Assembly: GCA_014529385.2 (NCBI GenBank)
Contig: CM043959.1
Location: 13,486,809-13,550,808 of the forward strand
From: Adiantum capillus-veneris
Taxonomy: Eukaryota; Streptophyta; Polypodiopsida; Polypodiales; Pteridaceae
Length of the DNA stretch: 64,000 bases
Reading direction: 5' to 3'
Part shown: positions 1 through 11,103 of the stretch, one piece after another
Layout: each line of letters opens with the position of its first letter
How positions within the stretch are numbered: position 1 is the first letter of the stretch
Program-made: the position numbers and the translations under genes
The notes under the pieces: generated by a model
Seen by the model: only the letters and a program-made list of their open reading frames with translations
The model's database searches: none
What the model was told of the DNA's origin: nothing

Positions 1-200
1 AAAACTAACATCACCTAACTCCAATCTCCAACCATAATTCATAACGAAAACTAAATATCGTTAGACTTAGTAAAATAAGGTCAAACAGTGAAAATTTGCT
101 CTAATTTGTTCATTTTAAGTCCAAAACTTGAAAATAAATCATCAGTGGGCTAGGCAGTCTAGGGGACTAAAGCCATCTAGTTTTCACCCAAAAAAGCCCA

Positions 201-226
201 GGTACTACGATCGCGATCGGTGTACC
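201..226. repeat. Element 1 palindrome, copy a
   Basis: A perfect 12-base palindrome CGATCGCGATCG sits between GGTAC on the left and GTACC on the right, with two mismatched bases between core and each arm. The 26-base site is therefore a near-palindrome. One of nine copies in Element 1. Confidence 0.9.
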
Positions 227-473
227 TCAGCATCAGATTTTGACCAAAACCTAACAGATATTTTGCACACATCTTGTTCAAGTCACACATCAAGCTTCAA
301 GCCAATTGGACATAAAAAACCCATGAAAAATCAAAGTCTAGTCCAAAACTGCCTTGTAACCGAAAATTTGGACTTATAAACTCAAAAGTGGCTTAAATAA
401 AAGACACAGTGGACCAAAATGACCCTCTAGCTATCAACAAACCACTCATGTGATCAAATGTTATTTTGGCCTC

Positions 474-499
474 TGTACTACGATCGCGATCGGTGTACC
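474..499. repeat. Element 1 palindrome, copy b
   Basis: Same motif with a perfect CGATCGCGATCG core; the left arm is TGTAC instead of GGTAC. It lies 273 bases after copy a, the same spacing as the corresponding copies at 15508 and 15781 in the 3' LTR. Confidence 0.9.
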
Positions 500-698
500 T
501 CAGGCCCAGATTTGGCTCATATTTCAATCAGTCATAGCTCTAGTCTTCCTAGTCCCACTGGGGAAATATGGACAAGAATGGATGAGATTTGTTCAAGTTG
601 TGATCAATTTTAACTTTTAAACTGCTTTTTACTAAAAGTCTAAATGCTACTGGTTGCAAAAGGAAAATCCTAACAGCTTGTGATTCTAATGACCCAGA

Positions 699-2519
699 AT
701 GCCTCGCCAAAAGCAAGCAAGGGAGTGGATTGCAGCACCATATGAAGTGGATGAGCTCTCTACGAACGAAAAAGCTCACATCTCGGATGAAGCACTAGCT
801 CAGATCCCTGCTCACATTTTCATCGCGAAGTTTAGGGATGCTGATGGTGACATGGTAAAGACGACCATCATGCCACGGCAAATATGGAATCTCGACCGAA
901 GGCCGGAGGTCACTGAAGCCCTTTGGGCTATTCATTTGGAACAGTTTTTCAGATTGCAGCCATGGGGAGCAGACTACATGAGGGCCCACGAGCTCGATAC
1001 AATATGATGGGCAAGTGATGCTCACCGACAAGGATGGTTCAAAGGTGAAAGTAAAGATCACAAAGGACATCATCAATGAAGCTTTGCACTTCCTTCCAGG
1101 GCAACACGACCATCTGGCAAAGACCAAGTCACTGGACAACGCGAAGGCGCTTATCAAAGAAAAAGGAAACAAGTACAAGTACAATGACATGATATACGAT
1201 GAGCTGGAGTTACCAATGAGATTGATCTCTCAACATTTCAGGATACAAAAGCCTCCTCGCTACACCGAGCCAATCTTGCACATTGCAGTGGTCATGGCTC
1301 TAGCAACATCTGAAAACAAAACCATTCGATGCGATTATGGTTCTTACATCTTGGAAATCTTGATCGAAGCAAATTTCAAGGGCTCGGCAAAAAAAAAAAG
1401 CTACATGAGCGCATGGCCAATGCTAACAAGAATAGCATACCAAGCTTTGGGAATGATTGAAGACCTGCCGGAGGCCAGTTCTCAAGCGGCCTTAATTAAG
1501 AAAGCAAAGGTGATTGCTCACTCAGTAAGGACGACCACTAGCGCAACATCATCGCGCTCGGTCAAGGCATCCAACAAAAGCTCAAGTGATGAAGAAAAGA
1601 CGGAGACTGAAGCGAGGGAAACTCTCAAGGGTCAAAAGACAAAGGACCATATGAATTTTAAGAAAGCGAGGAGGAAGACACCACCAGACCGCTCGGAGAA
1701 GAAGAAGGGAAAGAAGTATAGTGCCGCAGTCCGAACTTCAAAAAGTATATGTAGAGACCTAACAAAGAATTGAGGAAAGAAGGACAAAGTTGCGGGTTGA
1801 GAGAAAGGCAAGGGCTGCTCTGCAACACAACTAACAGAAAAACGAAGGTTCAAGAAGGAAAGACAAGCAAGAATAGAAGAGGCAGCTCGAATAGAGGTTG
1901 AAAAAAACAAAGGATAGCCGCGGAACAAAAGGTTGCAGAAGTGGAGGTTTCTTCTCAGTCCACTGAAGGAACAAAGGAGAAAGAAGTGGCTGAAGACACG
2001 AACCAGGCAAAGCAACTAAAGAAAGCTCAAAGAGAGAAGAATGTGGAAGTACGACAGGCGGCGGAATTGACTCGCCAAAGAATAATAAAGATTTTAAAGA
2101 AAAGAAAAGCGGACGCGTCTGTTTCACAGCTAAGGGAAGATGCACCGAAAAAGAGGCACGTACAAGAAGTGGAGAAATCACCACCTCCTCCCTTGCCGAA
2201 ATCACCACCTTCTCCCTCGCCAAAATCACCACCTCCTCCTTCGTCGAAATCACCACCTCCTCCTCCATCACCTGCACACAAAGAGTCTGTACCCCCTCCT
2301 GAAGCAAAAGGGTACCAAGAAGCCTGTCAGGCTATGGCTGATTTTGACTACAAAAAAACCTTACAAGATCTGAAAAAACAGTTCCGATGCCAGCACGTGG
2401 TGCTAGAAGAAAAGAAAAGGCTGGTACAGGAGGCTCAACACATGCAAAAATCTGGGCAAGATGAGTTAGAGAGCCTGCGGGCACAACTACGCGTTGGAGA
2501 CTTTAAATCGCTGTTTTGA
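699..2519 (+). pseudogene. LTR-borne coding region, unknown protein (5' LTR copy)
   Basis: Three open stretches (699-1007, 1015-1773, 1941-2519) look like one protein of about 600 residues broken by small indels. The break near 1000 is an 8-base deletion relative to the 3' LTR copy, where the frame continues. The N-terminal part is globular (motifs FRDADGDMVKT, LPMRLISQHF, IRCDYGSYILE); its general pattern faintly recalls the plant 'putative transposon protein' domain upstream of gag in some large gypsy elements, but I cannot confirm this. Next comes a Lys/Glu-rich probable coiled coil, then four KSPPPP-like units (about 2180-2280), then another coiled coil ending in TGA at 2517. I do not recognise the function. 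Coding capacity inside an LTR is rare. Confidence 0.6.
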
Positions 2520-2628
2520 GTGTTTAAATGCGTATTTAATGTTGTTTTGACCCTAGGAGAGGCTTCAGGGACCCTAAAACGACCCTTTGGGATGATCTGT
2601 TCACTATTTTTGCTGACTTTGGGATGAA

Positions 2629-2663
2629 CGATCGCGATCTATGTACCTCTCTAGGAGGTACAT
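2629..2663. repeat. Element 1 palindrome, copy c, with adjacent hairpin
   Basis: The core here is CGATCGCGATCT, one base off the consensus. It runs straight into a second perfect inverted repeat: ATGTACCTC (2641-2649), loop TCTAG, GAGGTACAT (2655-2663). This copy lies in the 3' part of the LTR, about 290 bases before the PBS. Confidence 0.85.
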
Positions 2664-2951
2664 AGTGCCCTATAGCTTCCCTTCAAGTTTCGTGCAAATC
2701 CCATATGATTTGCATGGTAAATGGGCGTGATGACTATAAAGCTGTGTAGAAGGACATAGGCAGATTACTTGCCTTTAGTGCGTATGATTTGCTTGCAGAG
2801 TTAGTAGTCGCATGTCATCAAGTTCACTTCATCAGGATTGACACCTTAGTGAGTTTCCATGCCTCATCTTGGTCGCTTCCCTTGTATTGATATTTTATGT
2901 TGATGCGTGAGAGCTATGCTATGGACGTCCGTCGCGGCGACCCGCAAACAT

Positions 2952-2969
2952 TGGCACTGTTGCCGAGGA
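2952..2969 (+). other. Element 1 primer-binding site
   Basis: TGGCACTGTTGCCGAGGA starts one base after the LTR end. It differs at a few positions from the TGGCGCCGTTGCCGGGGA class of plant gypsy primer-binding sites (TAT/Athila type; usually assigned to tRNA-Asp). It fixes the LTR boundary and the + orientation. Confidence 0.8.
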
Positions 2970-3489
2970 ATGCACCTTAGGTGATGAGTGACCGAGTGTG
3001 CAGTTAGCTTCCTTAAAAGAAGATCAATCCACAAATCCATCTTACACCTCAGTTAGGCTGCTAGACAGGGGTTTAGAGCTTAGTGGAGTCTAGAGTTAGT
3101 GGACCGGCTAGATCCTCTCTTAGGAGATTTAGGGAGCTGTGAGTGAGAGTGTTCAAAGCATTTTTGCTCTTCAATTTCTCTAATTCGATTGAGTACTGAA
3201 ATCTCACCCGAAATCCGTCTTGTTTGTTTTGTTTGATTCATTTCTTTATGTTCTTTCATTTATGTACTTAGGAGTAGGATAAGTAATTCGCATTCCAGTC
3301 AGATTTGGGGCAAAAGTTAGAGTCGAGAAACCAGGAAACCATAACTTTGGCAAAAAGGCCATAAGACTCTGAAATTTAGAAAATTGGACGAAATAGGGTT
3401 GATATTAATTCAAATCACCAAGTGGTAGCACAAAACACTATAAAATACTTGTCAGAGGGAGCATACTAAATTTCATCAGATTTGGCTCA

Positions 3490-3515
3490 AGTACTACGAT
3501 CCCGATCGGTGTACC
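3490..3515. repeat. Element 1 palindrome, copy d
   Basis: Leader copy, core CGATCCCGATCG (one G to C change from consensus), flanked by GTACTA and GTGTACC. Confidence 0.85.
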
Positions 3516-3913
3516 TCTATGTTAGAATTAGACTAGAATTATTGTGTGCCTTCATGATAAGGTTCTAAACAAGAGCCAGAAACCTCAAAATACCTGTCAA
3601 ACCATCTGAGTATTGATCTAAGTCGGAAATTGATATACTGACATAGAAATTGACTTTCATCAGGATCATATACATCAAATTGGGTATAGACTATACAGAG
3701 GAAGAGCCTGTACACTGGACAACCCGAGATAGCTTCCATATCCCAAAATAAACACCAAAATCAAGTCAAATTGACAGATTCGAGGAAACAGACACTTCCA
3801 ACCAAGAATTGGTAAAAGCTTGACTTTTTGGGGTTTGAATACAAAAGTATTTGGTGGGTAGCCTTAAAATAGCCTAGTGAACAAGCTGGTGAAGTTACAT
3901 CAAATTTGGGCAC

Positions 3914-3939
3914 TGTACTACGATCGCGATCGGTGTACC
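3914..3939. repeat. Element 1 palindrome, copy e
   Basis: Leader copy with a perfect CGATCGCGATCG core and flanks TGTAC and GTACC, followed by CTCTG. Confidence 0.9.
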
Positions 3940-4238
3940 TCTGTGCCAGAATTGACTCATTTTCTATCTATTCATAGACCTAGACTATTTAAGATATCAG
4001 GAGTTGTCAAAACCCAAATTGGAGATACTGTCAATAATCTGCAAGCAAAATTGTGTTGAAGTCTTCGTGAAGTTGTTGAGTCTGCTGACAGTTGGAATGA
4101 TACAGTGATCTCATAGCCATCAAGTGTATTCATTTGCAGAGACCGATCAAGTAACAATCCATGCAGTCGTGAGAGTTGGAAGATCACTCCATCTCCAGGT
4201 AAGAGGTTTGGATTCAATCGGTAAATTCCACTTTCTTC

Positions 4239-5404
4239 ATGTTTTTGAGATCGGGAAAACAAATCAACAACCAACACCGAAATTTAGCGGATCAAGCAAG
4301 TGTTTTATCAACGGAGGAGAGTGTAAACCAAGGTGTAGTACGATCGTTAGAGCCGATCCTTGAAGGAAGTATTTCCAATACTTCTTTAGAGAGATCTTAC
4401 GAGTATTTCACGGAACACTTGGGACATTCAAACCTAAACGAAAGAGAAAACATGGCAGCAGGACCTCAAACCCTTCTACCACAATGAAGCTATTGTTCAT
4501 CAAGTATCAGTATGACAACAAGCAAGGTGCCAAGATATACAAAGATGGTATGGACCGCTACTGTGTGAAAATAGAAGATAGACCAAGTGAGTTCAAGGAC
4601 TTAGTGCCTGTGAGCTATAGCGGAGATAGGTACCTAGATGACGAAGGTATCATGTACTTGGTAGTCTTGAATCCTAACATTGTGGACAAGTGGGGATTGA
4701 TGGGCACGAAAGCCAAAGTAGATGAGGAACCTGAGGAGAAATCACCAACAATGAGCTTCCTTGATGCGAGGTTAAGTCGAGAAAACGAAACTTTGAGAGT
4801 CAACACAGACAATGTCTACTTGGGGTTATACAAGTATAATAATGGAGAGCAAGATCTCTATTATAGATGCGAGGAACCCTACGTCGGAGAGTTGACAGAG
4901 CGGAAAAGACTTTATGTCTTCACCTACACAGAGGGATTAGAAACAAAAATCGTCGCATACGACAAATATGGAAGACGATACGCAGCAATCGATAAAAAGG
5001 AGTTGGAAGCATATACGTACTTTGGGGGACCACTCCACCAGTATTATGTCACTCCAAGCCCACAGAGACCAGCACCTACAAATGTCATGCGAGACCCGAT
5101 GGCAACAGGTGGAGAGAGGACTCATGTAGCTGATTCTTTAAGTCAACCTCAGTATTCTATGCCAAACCTCATGGGAACACTACATCTGAGAGAGTCAATG
5201 GCTACGAATCAAGGTAGTGCGGTTCCTATCTCTACACATACCGCAGTAGGTCCGACATTCGCAACCACACCATCACATTTGCCTCCTAGTAGTAGATTCG
5301 TGGCAGGGGAACCAACAAGAGCAACCCACGACATCCATGATGTACGAGAACGATTAAGTCGAGACACGGGAGCATTGAGATTGGTCGCAGACTTAGACAG
5401 ATGA
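4239..5404 (+). pseudogene. Element 1 gag N-terminal region with aromatic/glycine hairpin repeats
   Basis: An open frame at 4239-4487 (starts MFLRSGKQIN) passes to an overlapping frame at 4484-5404 of 306 residues; the likely original start is the ATG at 4451 (MAAGPQT). The second frame has repeated units of the form aromatic - turn with Gly/Asn - aromatic: residues 17-28 (KIYKDGMDRYCV), 44-61, 114-129 (GLYKYNNGEQDLYYRC) and 157-168 (VAYDKYGRRYAA). The C-terminal third is Pro/Thr/Ser-rich and probably disordered. The block GLYKxxN...YYxC...GEL...KYGRxY also occurs in Element 4 (53470-53640). I know no named domain with this pattern; a multi-hairpin beta structure is my inference. It precedes the gag core, so a role in capsid assembly or RNA binding is possible. 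Confidence 0.65.
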
Positions 5405-5427
5405 GGCCATCCTAGGTAGCGAAGTGC

Positions 5428-6497
5428 ATGCCAAAGAAGTATAGCGGATCAGGGGATCCATATGCCCATGTGTCGCTCCTCAAGCAAGTCTTAAGAGCAG
5501 AGCAGATCACTGATTTTCATACTCAATATGAGGGATTCGGGCTGACCTTGGAAGGGACGGACTTAACATGGTTTCAACCTTTGAACCCTGAAACTTGTCC
5601 GAATATTGAACATGTATTGCGGGAGTTCGCGGAAGAATTCTCAAAACGGGGTATAAAGCATAATACTGTATCACAGATATATGCTTTTAAACAAAAGGAG
5701 AACGAAAAAGTAAAGGAAGCATCCTTGAGATTCAAGCAATACATTGAGAGGTGGCCAAGGAAGAAATTACCGCAGGACGAGAATTGTCTATGCTCTTCAT
5801 TGAAGGACTTACAAACGAAACCTTGAAACAGGACCTTCACTTGAAAGCCTGTAGCACATTTGAACAGGTTACAAGGGAAGCGTTATATCTTGTTGATAAC
5901 TGCAAAGAATATGGGCAAGTGTCAGAGGATACTGATTCAGTAACCAGTGGCTCTTCATCTATTAAGAGTGAACCCTCTACCAAGAAAGATGCTCAGGCTT
6001 CTTTGATGCCTATAGCTGACCAAATGATAGAGGAAGTAACGAAGAGAATGCAACAACATATGAGATCAAATCCGGTGATGAGACAGTCTCAGACGAGGAA
6101 ATGTGACATATGTGGGGGGGATCACACGACCCCGTGGTGCACACAACAGGCGAAAGCACTAGTTGCGAATGGACGAGTAATGAAATGGTGCCCCATAGAG
6201 CAAAAATGGACGAAGCACGGCACTGATGAGTGTTTTTACAACAAAAACTATATGAGGGAAAGGCCGTATGGACCTCCAGCAGGACCACCCCAGCCACCTC
6301 CTCTAAGATATCAAGTTGGGCCAAATGTGAATATGGTAGCAGAAGCAGACAAACCTCAAGCTGTGTTGGGTCAACAACCTCCATTACCACAGGAAAATAG
6401 GGCCATATTAGGTATGCTCAACCTTACGAAGCATCACCAGGAACAAATAATACACCTCCAATTTCTTATTACGAGGAACCGAATGAGCCTTACGTAA
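5428..6497 (+). pseudogene. Element 1 gag core and first zinc knuckle (frameshifted)
   Basis: Frame 5428-5826 carries a typical plant gypsy gag core: GSGDPYAHVSLLKQV, QYEGFGLTLEGT, LTWFQPLNPE, FAEEFSKRG. A frameshift near 5750-5775 moves the reading into 5751-6497 (FIEGLTNETLKQDL, TFEQVTREAL). A CX2CX3HX4C knuckle (CDICGGDHTTPWC) is at 6102-6140, one residue shorter than the usual CX2CX4HX4C. It is followed by a Pro-rich tail. Gag forms the virus-like particle and packages element RNA. Confidence 0.8.
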
Positions 6498-6514
6498 CTG
6501 AACCTGAACCACAG

Positions 6515-7042
6515 ATGTACGCAGATGAAGCCTATCAAATGTGGGGAAATAACGAGGGTATGGCACCACCAACGTATGTAGCACAACCTTCAAGGGATCA
6601 ATATTTGGTGGACGAAAGAACGCTAATGTTGATTGCGAGCCAGAACTACAAGCCAAGAGGATATCCTAGTAGGGCGGGACAACCTATGGGACCACCTCCT
6701 CAAAATCAACCACCAATTGGACCGTGCTATAACTGTGGAAGTACAAATAAATTGGGAGCGTAGTTGTCCTTCAAAGGCGAAAGAGTGAAAATTTTTGGGT
6801 TTTGTGACGGGGGTGGTGTGAATCACATACTACTAGATTGCCCAAGGAATCCGGACAACAAGGGAAAAGCAACTATGAATATTGTGGGGGTGTTACCAAG
6901 TGCAAGCAGTGGATCAGAAACCGAACCCATGGTCCAAATCAATACGATAACCAGAGCCCAAGCCAAGGACTTAGAGAAAAACAAGCCATTGGAAGAAAAG
7001 GTCGAGTTGCAATACCCACAGAAAACGAGAGTTTATCTGTGA
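6515..7042 (+). pseudogene. Element 1 gag C-terminal region with interrupted second knuckle
   Basis: Two frames in the same phase (6515-6763 and 6764-7042) are parted by a TAG at 6761-6763. The first ends with GPCYNCGS, the start of a CX2C knuckle; the second contains NHILLDCPRN, its expected HX4C end. About 25 extra codons, including the stop, lie between the two halves, so the knuckle is broken by an insertion or by degraded sequence. The end of the second frame (TITRAQAKDLEKNK) resembles gypsy gag-protease linkers. Confidence 0.6.
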
Positions 7043-8394
7043 GAACACAACGGAAATCCTGGAAGGCGAAACGAAATAGAATGAAAGCAAGAAGGATTAA
7101 AACCCAAGTTGCCATGCAAAATGAATTACATGAAACGAAAGAGCAACTGAAACAAAAAAGAGATAGTAAAACTGCTGAGGACAACAACAAGCCGAGGAAA
7201 GCATCCTCAAGGGGATCAGTCTTGGTCGAGAAAGTGCTAGAGCCTTTAAATGCTCTATTACAAGCGTATGAAGCAAGGCTAAAAACAAACCAAACCTTAG
7301 AGCAGAGATGGTTGACTTATCCTCAACCAAAAGTGGAAACGAAGCGTTTGGAAATGTGTAAACACCTCATTGAAACAGCCCAGGCATTGATGGAACCTAA
7401 TGCGATTAGAACCCCAGAACAAGAAGTGCTGATTCATAAAGAGCAAGAAAAACTGAAGATCGATGAAGCTATATTGTCATTGGATCACCGAGTGGTGCCG
7501 AACACCACTGATGATGCTAAGTCAAGGACTATAATGCCAATTCCAGAAGTGGAAGAACCATGGCCACAACACTTATGGAAAACCATTAGAAATAGAAAGA
7601 ACGGAAGCGCGACGTTACAGTCTGCACCAATTCCTGAGGTTAACATGGTCAACGAATTTTATCCAGGAGATATACAATCACTGTACGGAGATGTAGGAAC
7701 GGAGGCTTCGATGGAAAGCAAAGCTCAATCCCTGAAAACCCTGCCTTCATTTATAGGTGAACACGAGGCACAATTGGAGATAAGATTAGTTCCATCCCAG
7801 ATGAGAGCTATTCCACAAATGATTGACTTAAAAAGTCTTCAAGAGATGCTGTCGACACCTGTAACATGCACAATCACACTGTCAGAACTCTTGAGAGTCA
7901 GACCACACTTATGGGAAGACATGGGGAAACATTTGGAGAACAAAGGAATAAAGATTCCTCTTCATACAAGAAGCCCTATGGTAGAAGAAAAAAAACGGGA
8001 AGGTCAACCCAAAGCCCAACTTGTGCCCATAAACAATGTCGGAGATTACCGTGAAGGTGAGGAAGGTAATACAACCTTACCTGTCGAATATCAGGATATA
8101 AAGGCGATAGCTATCCTAGACAGTGGAGCGAGAGTTGCGATTGCTACAAAGCAAATCTGGCAGAAATGGGGCCGTCCAGCTCTGAGAAAGACAAGAATGA
8201 AAGTGCAACTCGCAGATGGGTATGTAGGGAGACCATTGGGAGTCCTGGACCAAATAGTTGTAACTTCGTGTGGAATTAACTTCGAGCACACCTTTGCCGT
8301 GGTAGATTTCGAAAAAACGAACAACTTTGACATTTTTTTGGGGCGACCTTTTATGCGTCAACTCAAAATGATACAAGATTGGGGGTACGACTAA
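6838..8394 (+). pseudogene. Element 1 retropepsin (protease) region
   Basis: The 518-residue frame is meaningful from about 7040 on; its first 200 bases overlap the true frame of the preceding entry. A basic, probably helical stretch comes first, then the protease at about 8090-8394: active-site motif AILDSGARVAIATKQIW (D-S-G), flap-side ADGYVGRPLG, and the C-terminal FLGRPFMRQL typical of plant gypsy proteases. The catalytic Asp-Ser-Gly is intact. The TAA at 8392 is followed in the same frame by the next two coding stretches, so the original polyprotein probably read through. Confidence 0.75.
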
Positions 8395-8433
8395 ATTTAC
8401 CTAAGGCATGAGGAGCTGATAACGAAGATCAAC

Positions 8434-9066
8434 ATGAAGGATCACAGCTATAGAGACGTTGCAAAACACCCAGTTCACGAATTTGAGTCAACCACAGTGA
8501 ATGAAAAAGAAATACCGGCGTGGTTACAAATGAAAGCACATGTCTGGATGTGTGGAGCATCTGATTGTGGAGACTTAATCAAAGAGGAATGTGTGTTAGA
8601 AAGGTCAGTAGAAGACGAGGCTTATCTCCCAAAACCTTTCCCTGAACATTTATTTGAGCCATTTGGGTGGACTCAAATATTGTCAACCTTGGATGTATGT
8701 GTTAATGAATGCACGCCTACAAAATTTTATGATGATGAAGGATACGACCTAGTAACATTGCAAATGGCTAGCGTCATCCTTGAGTCAGGATCCGACTGCG
8801 AGGAACAAGAAGAACCACTACGTGAGACTGAGTGTAAAAGAATAGTCGATGAGATATCTGTATTGGACGATAGTAATCGAACAGAGGAGGAATTCACAGA
8901 CTCACTAAGCGATGACCTTCCATCACTGGGTGATGAAATCCAAATGATAGATGCTGATGACAAAAGATCAAGTGGATCAGAGACGAATAGGAAGTATCTG
9001 TCGAGACCGGACAGGTTTTACGACTTTCCTAACCAAAAACCTAGTCGACAAGAGCGGTATAGATAA
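8434..9066 (+). pseudogene. Acidic spacer between Element 1 protease and RT
   Basis: A 210-residue open stretch in the same frame as protease and RT. It is acidic, particularly in the second half (SGSDCEEQEE, LSDDLPSLGDE), with no domain I recognise. Continuing in this frame through 9067-9279 one meets only a few stops and a strongly basic Lys-rich segment, so this is probably a polyprotein linker rather than a separate gene. TAT/Ogre relatives have an intron between protease and RT; I could not identify splice sites with confidence. Confidence 0.5.
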
Positions 9067-9279
9067 AAGAGAAAAAGGAAATCAAGAGCGAATAAGCATA
9101 AACCCATGCCTCTTGTCAATGAAAAATAGGGATATCTAAGGCTTGTAAAAGCTGATGATTGTGTCAAAGACAAGGTCATTGGCCGGTTTATAAAAAATAA
9201 ACCATGGAAAAAAAACAAGAAGAACAAGCGCAAAAAGCAAACGACTGAGACACATTAGGAGGGGGAAACAGGGTCTAGA

Positions 9280-10176
9280 ATGACCAAAACAGAGAGGAAA
9301 ACAGAGTACAATAAGCTAAAACAGACCCTCAAAGACATATGGACAACAGAAATGGAAATAGATGAGGACATGAATTCTGACAAGTGGGATGTGCCGTCCC
9401 ATTATAAGAAGTATACGATACAAGATAGAAAAATCATAGTGCAACAACCAATGAGAGAATTGAGGGAACCTGGTATATCATACGACGGTCCTGAAAAAGC
9501 CAAACGAATAGATCTAGCCGAGCCAGGAGAAGATCCAAAACCTGCATTTATTGCCACGGATCTTACTGAAGAAGAGGAAAAGCTTTTGTTAGCTACTCTA
9601 AAACAGTATAGAGATGTGTTTGCATGGTCATACAAAGATATTAAGGGGATGGATCCAAGTATCTGTCAACACACAATACCCCTTAAGAATGACGCCAAAG
9701 CAAGCAGACAACGTCCTTATACTTACAATGAGACGTTTACAAGGAAGATCAAGGAGGAGATAGACAAGCTGAAAGAGGTAGAGTTTATTTACAAAATTGA
9801 GCACACTGACTGGGTTTCAACGATTGTGGTGGTCCCAAAGAAAAATGGAATGTTGAGAGTATGCATGAATCTCAAGAAAGTAAACGCTGCTACAATTCGA
9901 GACAACTATCCCGTATCCACTACTGATCATGTAATAGAAAGAGTGGCAAGAAAAGAAGCTTATAGTTTCTTAGATGGCTTTTCAGGCTATAACCAACTCG
10001 CAATAAAGCCAGAGGATCAGCACAAAACGGATATTATAACTGAATGGGGCATTTTTGCATTCAGGGTAATGGCTTTTGGCTTAACGAATGCACCAGCCAC
10101 ATTTCAGAGGCTGATGGGTCATGCTTATAAAGAATATCTAAGACAGTTCTTAGAAATTTACATGGATGACTTGTGA
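9280..10176 (+). pseudogene. Element 1 reverse transcriptase, fingers and palm
   Basis: The 298-residue frame carries the RT motifs in order: LKQYRDVFAWSYKDI, WVSTIVVVPKKNGMLRVC, NLKKVNAATIRDNYP, SFLDGFSGYNQL, FGLTNAPATFQRLM and the catalytic YMDDL at residues 294-298. A TGA codon (10174-10176) follows YMDDL directly, ending the frame in the active site. The enzyme would copy element RNA into DNA in the particle; this copy cannot make a full RT without read-through. Confidence 0.9.
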
Positions 10177-10877
10177 GTTCACTCTCTTGTAAGATTGGAG
10201 CACATAGAGCACTTGACCAAAGTGTTCAAAAAATGCAGACTGTATTGGATTTGCCTGAATCTGGAGAAATGTGTCTTCATGGTAAGACATGCAAAATATT
10301 GGGATATATAGTGTCCAAAAATGGTATTTCGACAGACATGGAGAAGATCAGCGTAATTGTTGATCTACCACGACCACTAAAGGTAAAGGAGGTACATGCA
10401 TTTATGGGCCATTGTGGATATTATCGCAGATTTATCTACTCATACGCTATAATTGCGAAACCACTTTCCACGTTGATAACTAAATTTGAGTGGACAGATG
10501 AGTGCGAGAAAGCTTTTCAAACTTTGAAGCAAAGATTGATATCCGCTCCAATTTTGAAGGCTCCGGATTGGGAAAAGATATTCCACATCCACGTAGATGC
10601 ATCAGCATATGCTATAGGATGCGTACTTGCACAACCTGGAGAAAACAACATGGATTTTTCAATTAGTTACTCCAGTAGACAACTAAACAGTGCAGAGAAG
10701 AATTACACAACAACTAAAAGGGAGGGTTTGGGTATGATCTATGCTGTGAAAAAGTTTAGACATTACCTACTTTCCAATAAATTTGTATTCTTCGTTGATC
10801 ACCAAGCACTGCTTGTACTTGGTAAACAAACCTTGCAGTACGGGGCGGATTGTACGATGGTTCATCATACTGCTTGA
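10173..10877 (+). pseudogene. Element 1 RT thumb and RNase H
   Basis: From 10177 to about 10290 the correct reading stays in the RT frame (LEHIEHLTKVFKKC); a frameshift near 10290 then moves it to the frame open to 10877 (ILGYIVSKNGIS, FMGHCGYYRRFI). RNase H follows: HVDASAYAIG (first Asp), KREGLGMIYAVKKFRHYL (Glu) and FVDHQAL (Asp). A second frameshift near 10805 moves to the next entry. RNase H removes the RNA template during reverse transcription. Confidence 0.85.
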
Positions 10878-11103
10878 GTTTGACTTTACGGTTGTAGTAA
10901 AAAAAGGAACTACACACCAAAGAGCGGATCATTTATCTAGAATGGTGCATGGAGAAAACCCTGTAGGAGTTGATGATGATTTGCGAGATGCATATCTCTT
11001 CAACATAGAAATGGTTCCAAGATTGAGTGAGGACATAATTCCTTTGTTGACTATTGGGTCATTGAAATTTGACAAGACAACCATCTACCATTGCATCATC
11101 TAG
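10783..11103 (+). pseudogene. Element 1 RNase H end and connection
   Basis: In this frame, LEFDFTVVVKKGTTHQRADHLSR carries the last catalytic Asp region (RADHLSR) of a gypsy RNase H. An acidic connection follows to the stop at 11101. 11104-11389 has only degenerate sequence in all frames. I searched it for the second, archaeal-type RNase H of TAT relatives and saw no support. Confidence 0.7.

Larger units (their letters stand above)
1..2950 (+). repeat. Element 1 5' LTR, 3' portion
   Basis: The right end is fixed by CGCAAACA at 2943-2950 followed at once by a primer-binding site. Positions 1-2057 match 15307-17363. The left end lies outside the window. From the 3' copy, which seems to start at 13797 after a polypurine tract, the full LTR would be about 4.46 kb (13797-15306 plus 1-2950). 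It contains a damaged coding region (699-2519) and three palindromic motifs. The last 115 bases are recognisably like the Element 4 LTR end at 57825-57939. Confidence 0.75.
2970..4238 (+). other. Element 1 untranslated leader
   Basis: About 1.3 kb between PBS and first gag-like frame without a supported gene. It holds two palindrome copies (3490 and 3914) set in loosely repeated text (phrases like CAGATTTGGCTC and CATCAAATTTGGGC occur just before the palindromes here and just after those in the LTR). A long leader carrying LTR-like motif copies is also seen in Element 4. Confidence 0.7.

Noticed and set aside
201-226. GATC-rich palindromes as a bacterial origin, Dam-methylation cluster or contamination
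   Set aside because: They lie in a plant-type gypsy element at LTR and leader positions, with the same spacing in both LTRs; nothing bacterial is nearby.
549-779. Minus-strand ORF repeated at 15856-16086
   Set aside because: It is antisense to the LTR coding region start and recurs only because the LTR is duplicated; no protein features.
9067-9279. Intron between protease and RT
   Set aside because: The polyprotein frame continues with few stops and I could not pick convincing splice sites; left as a linker.
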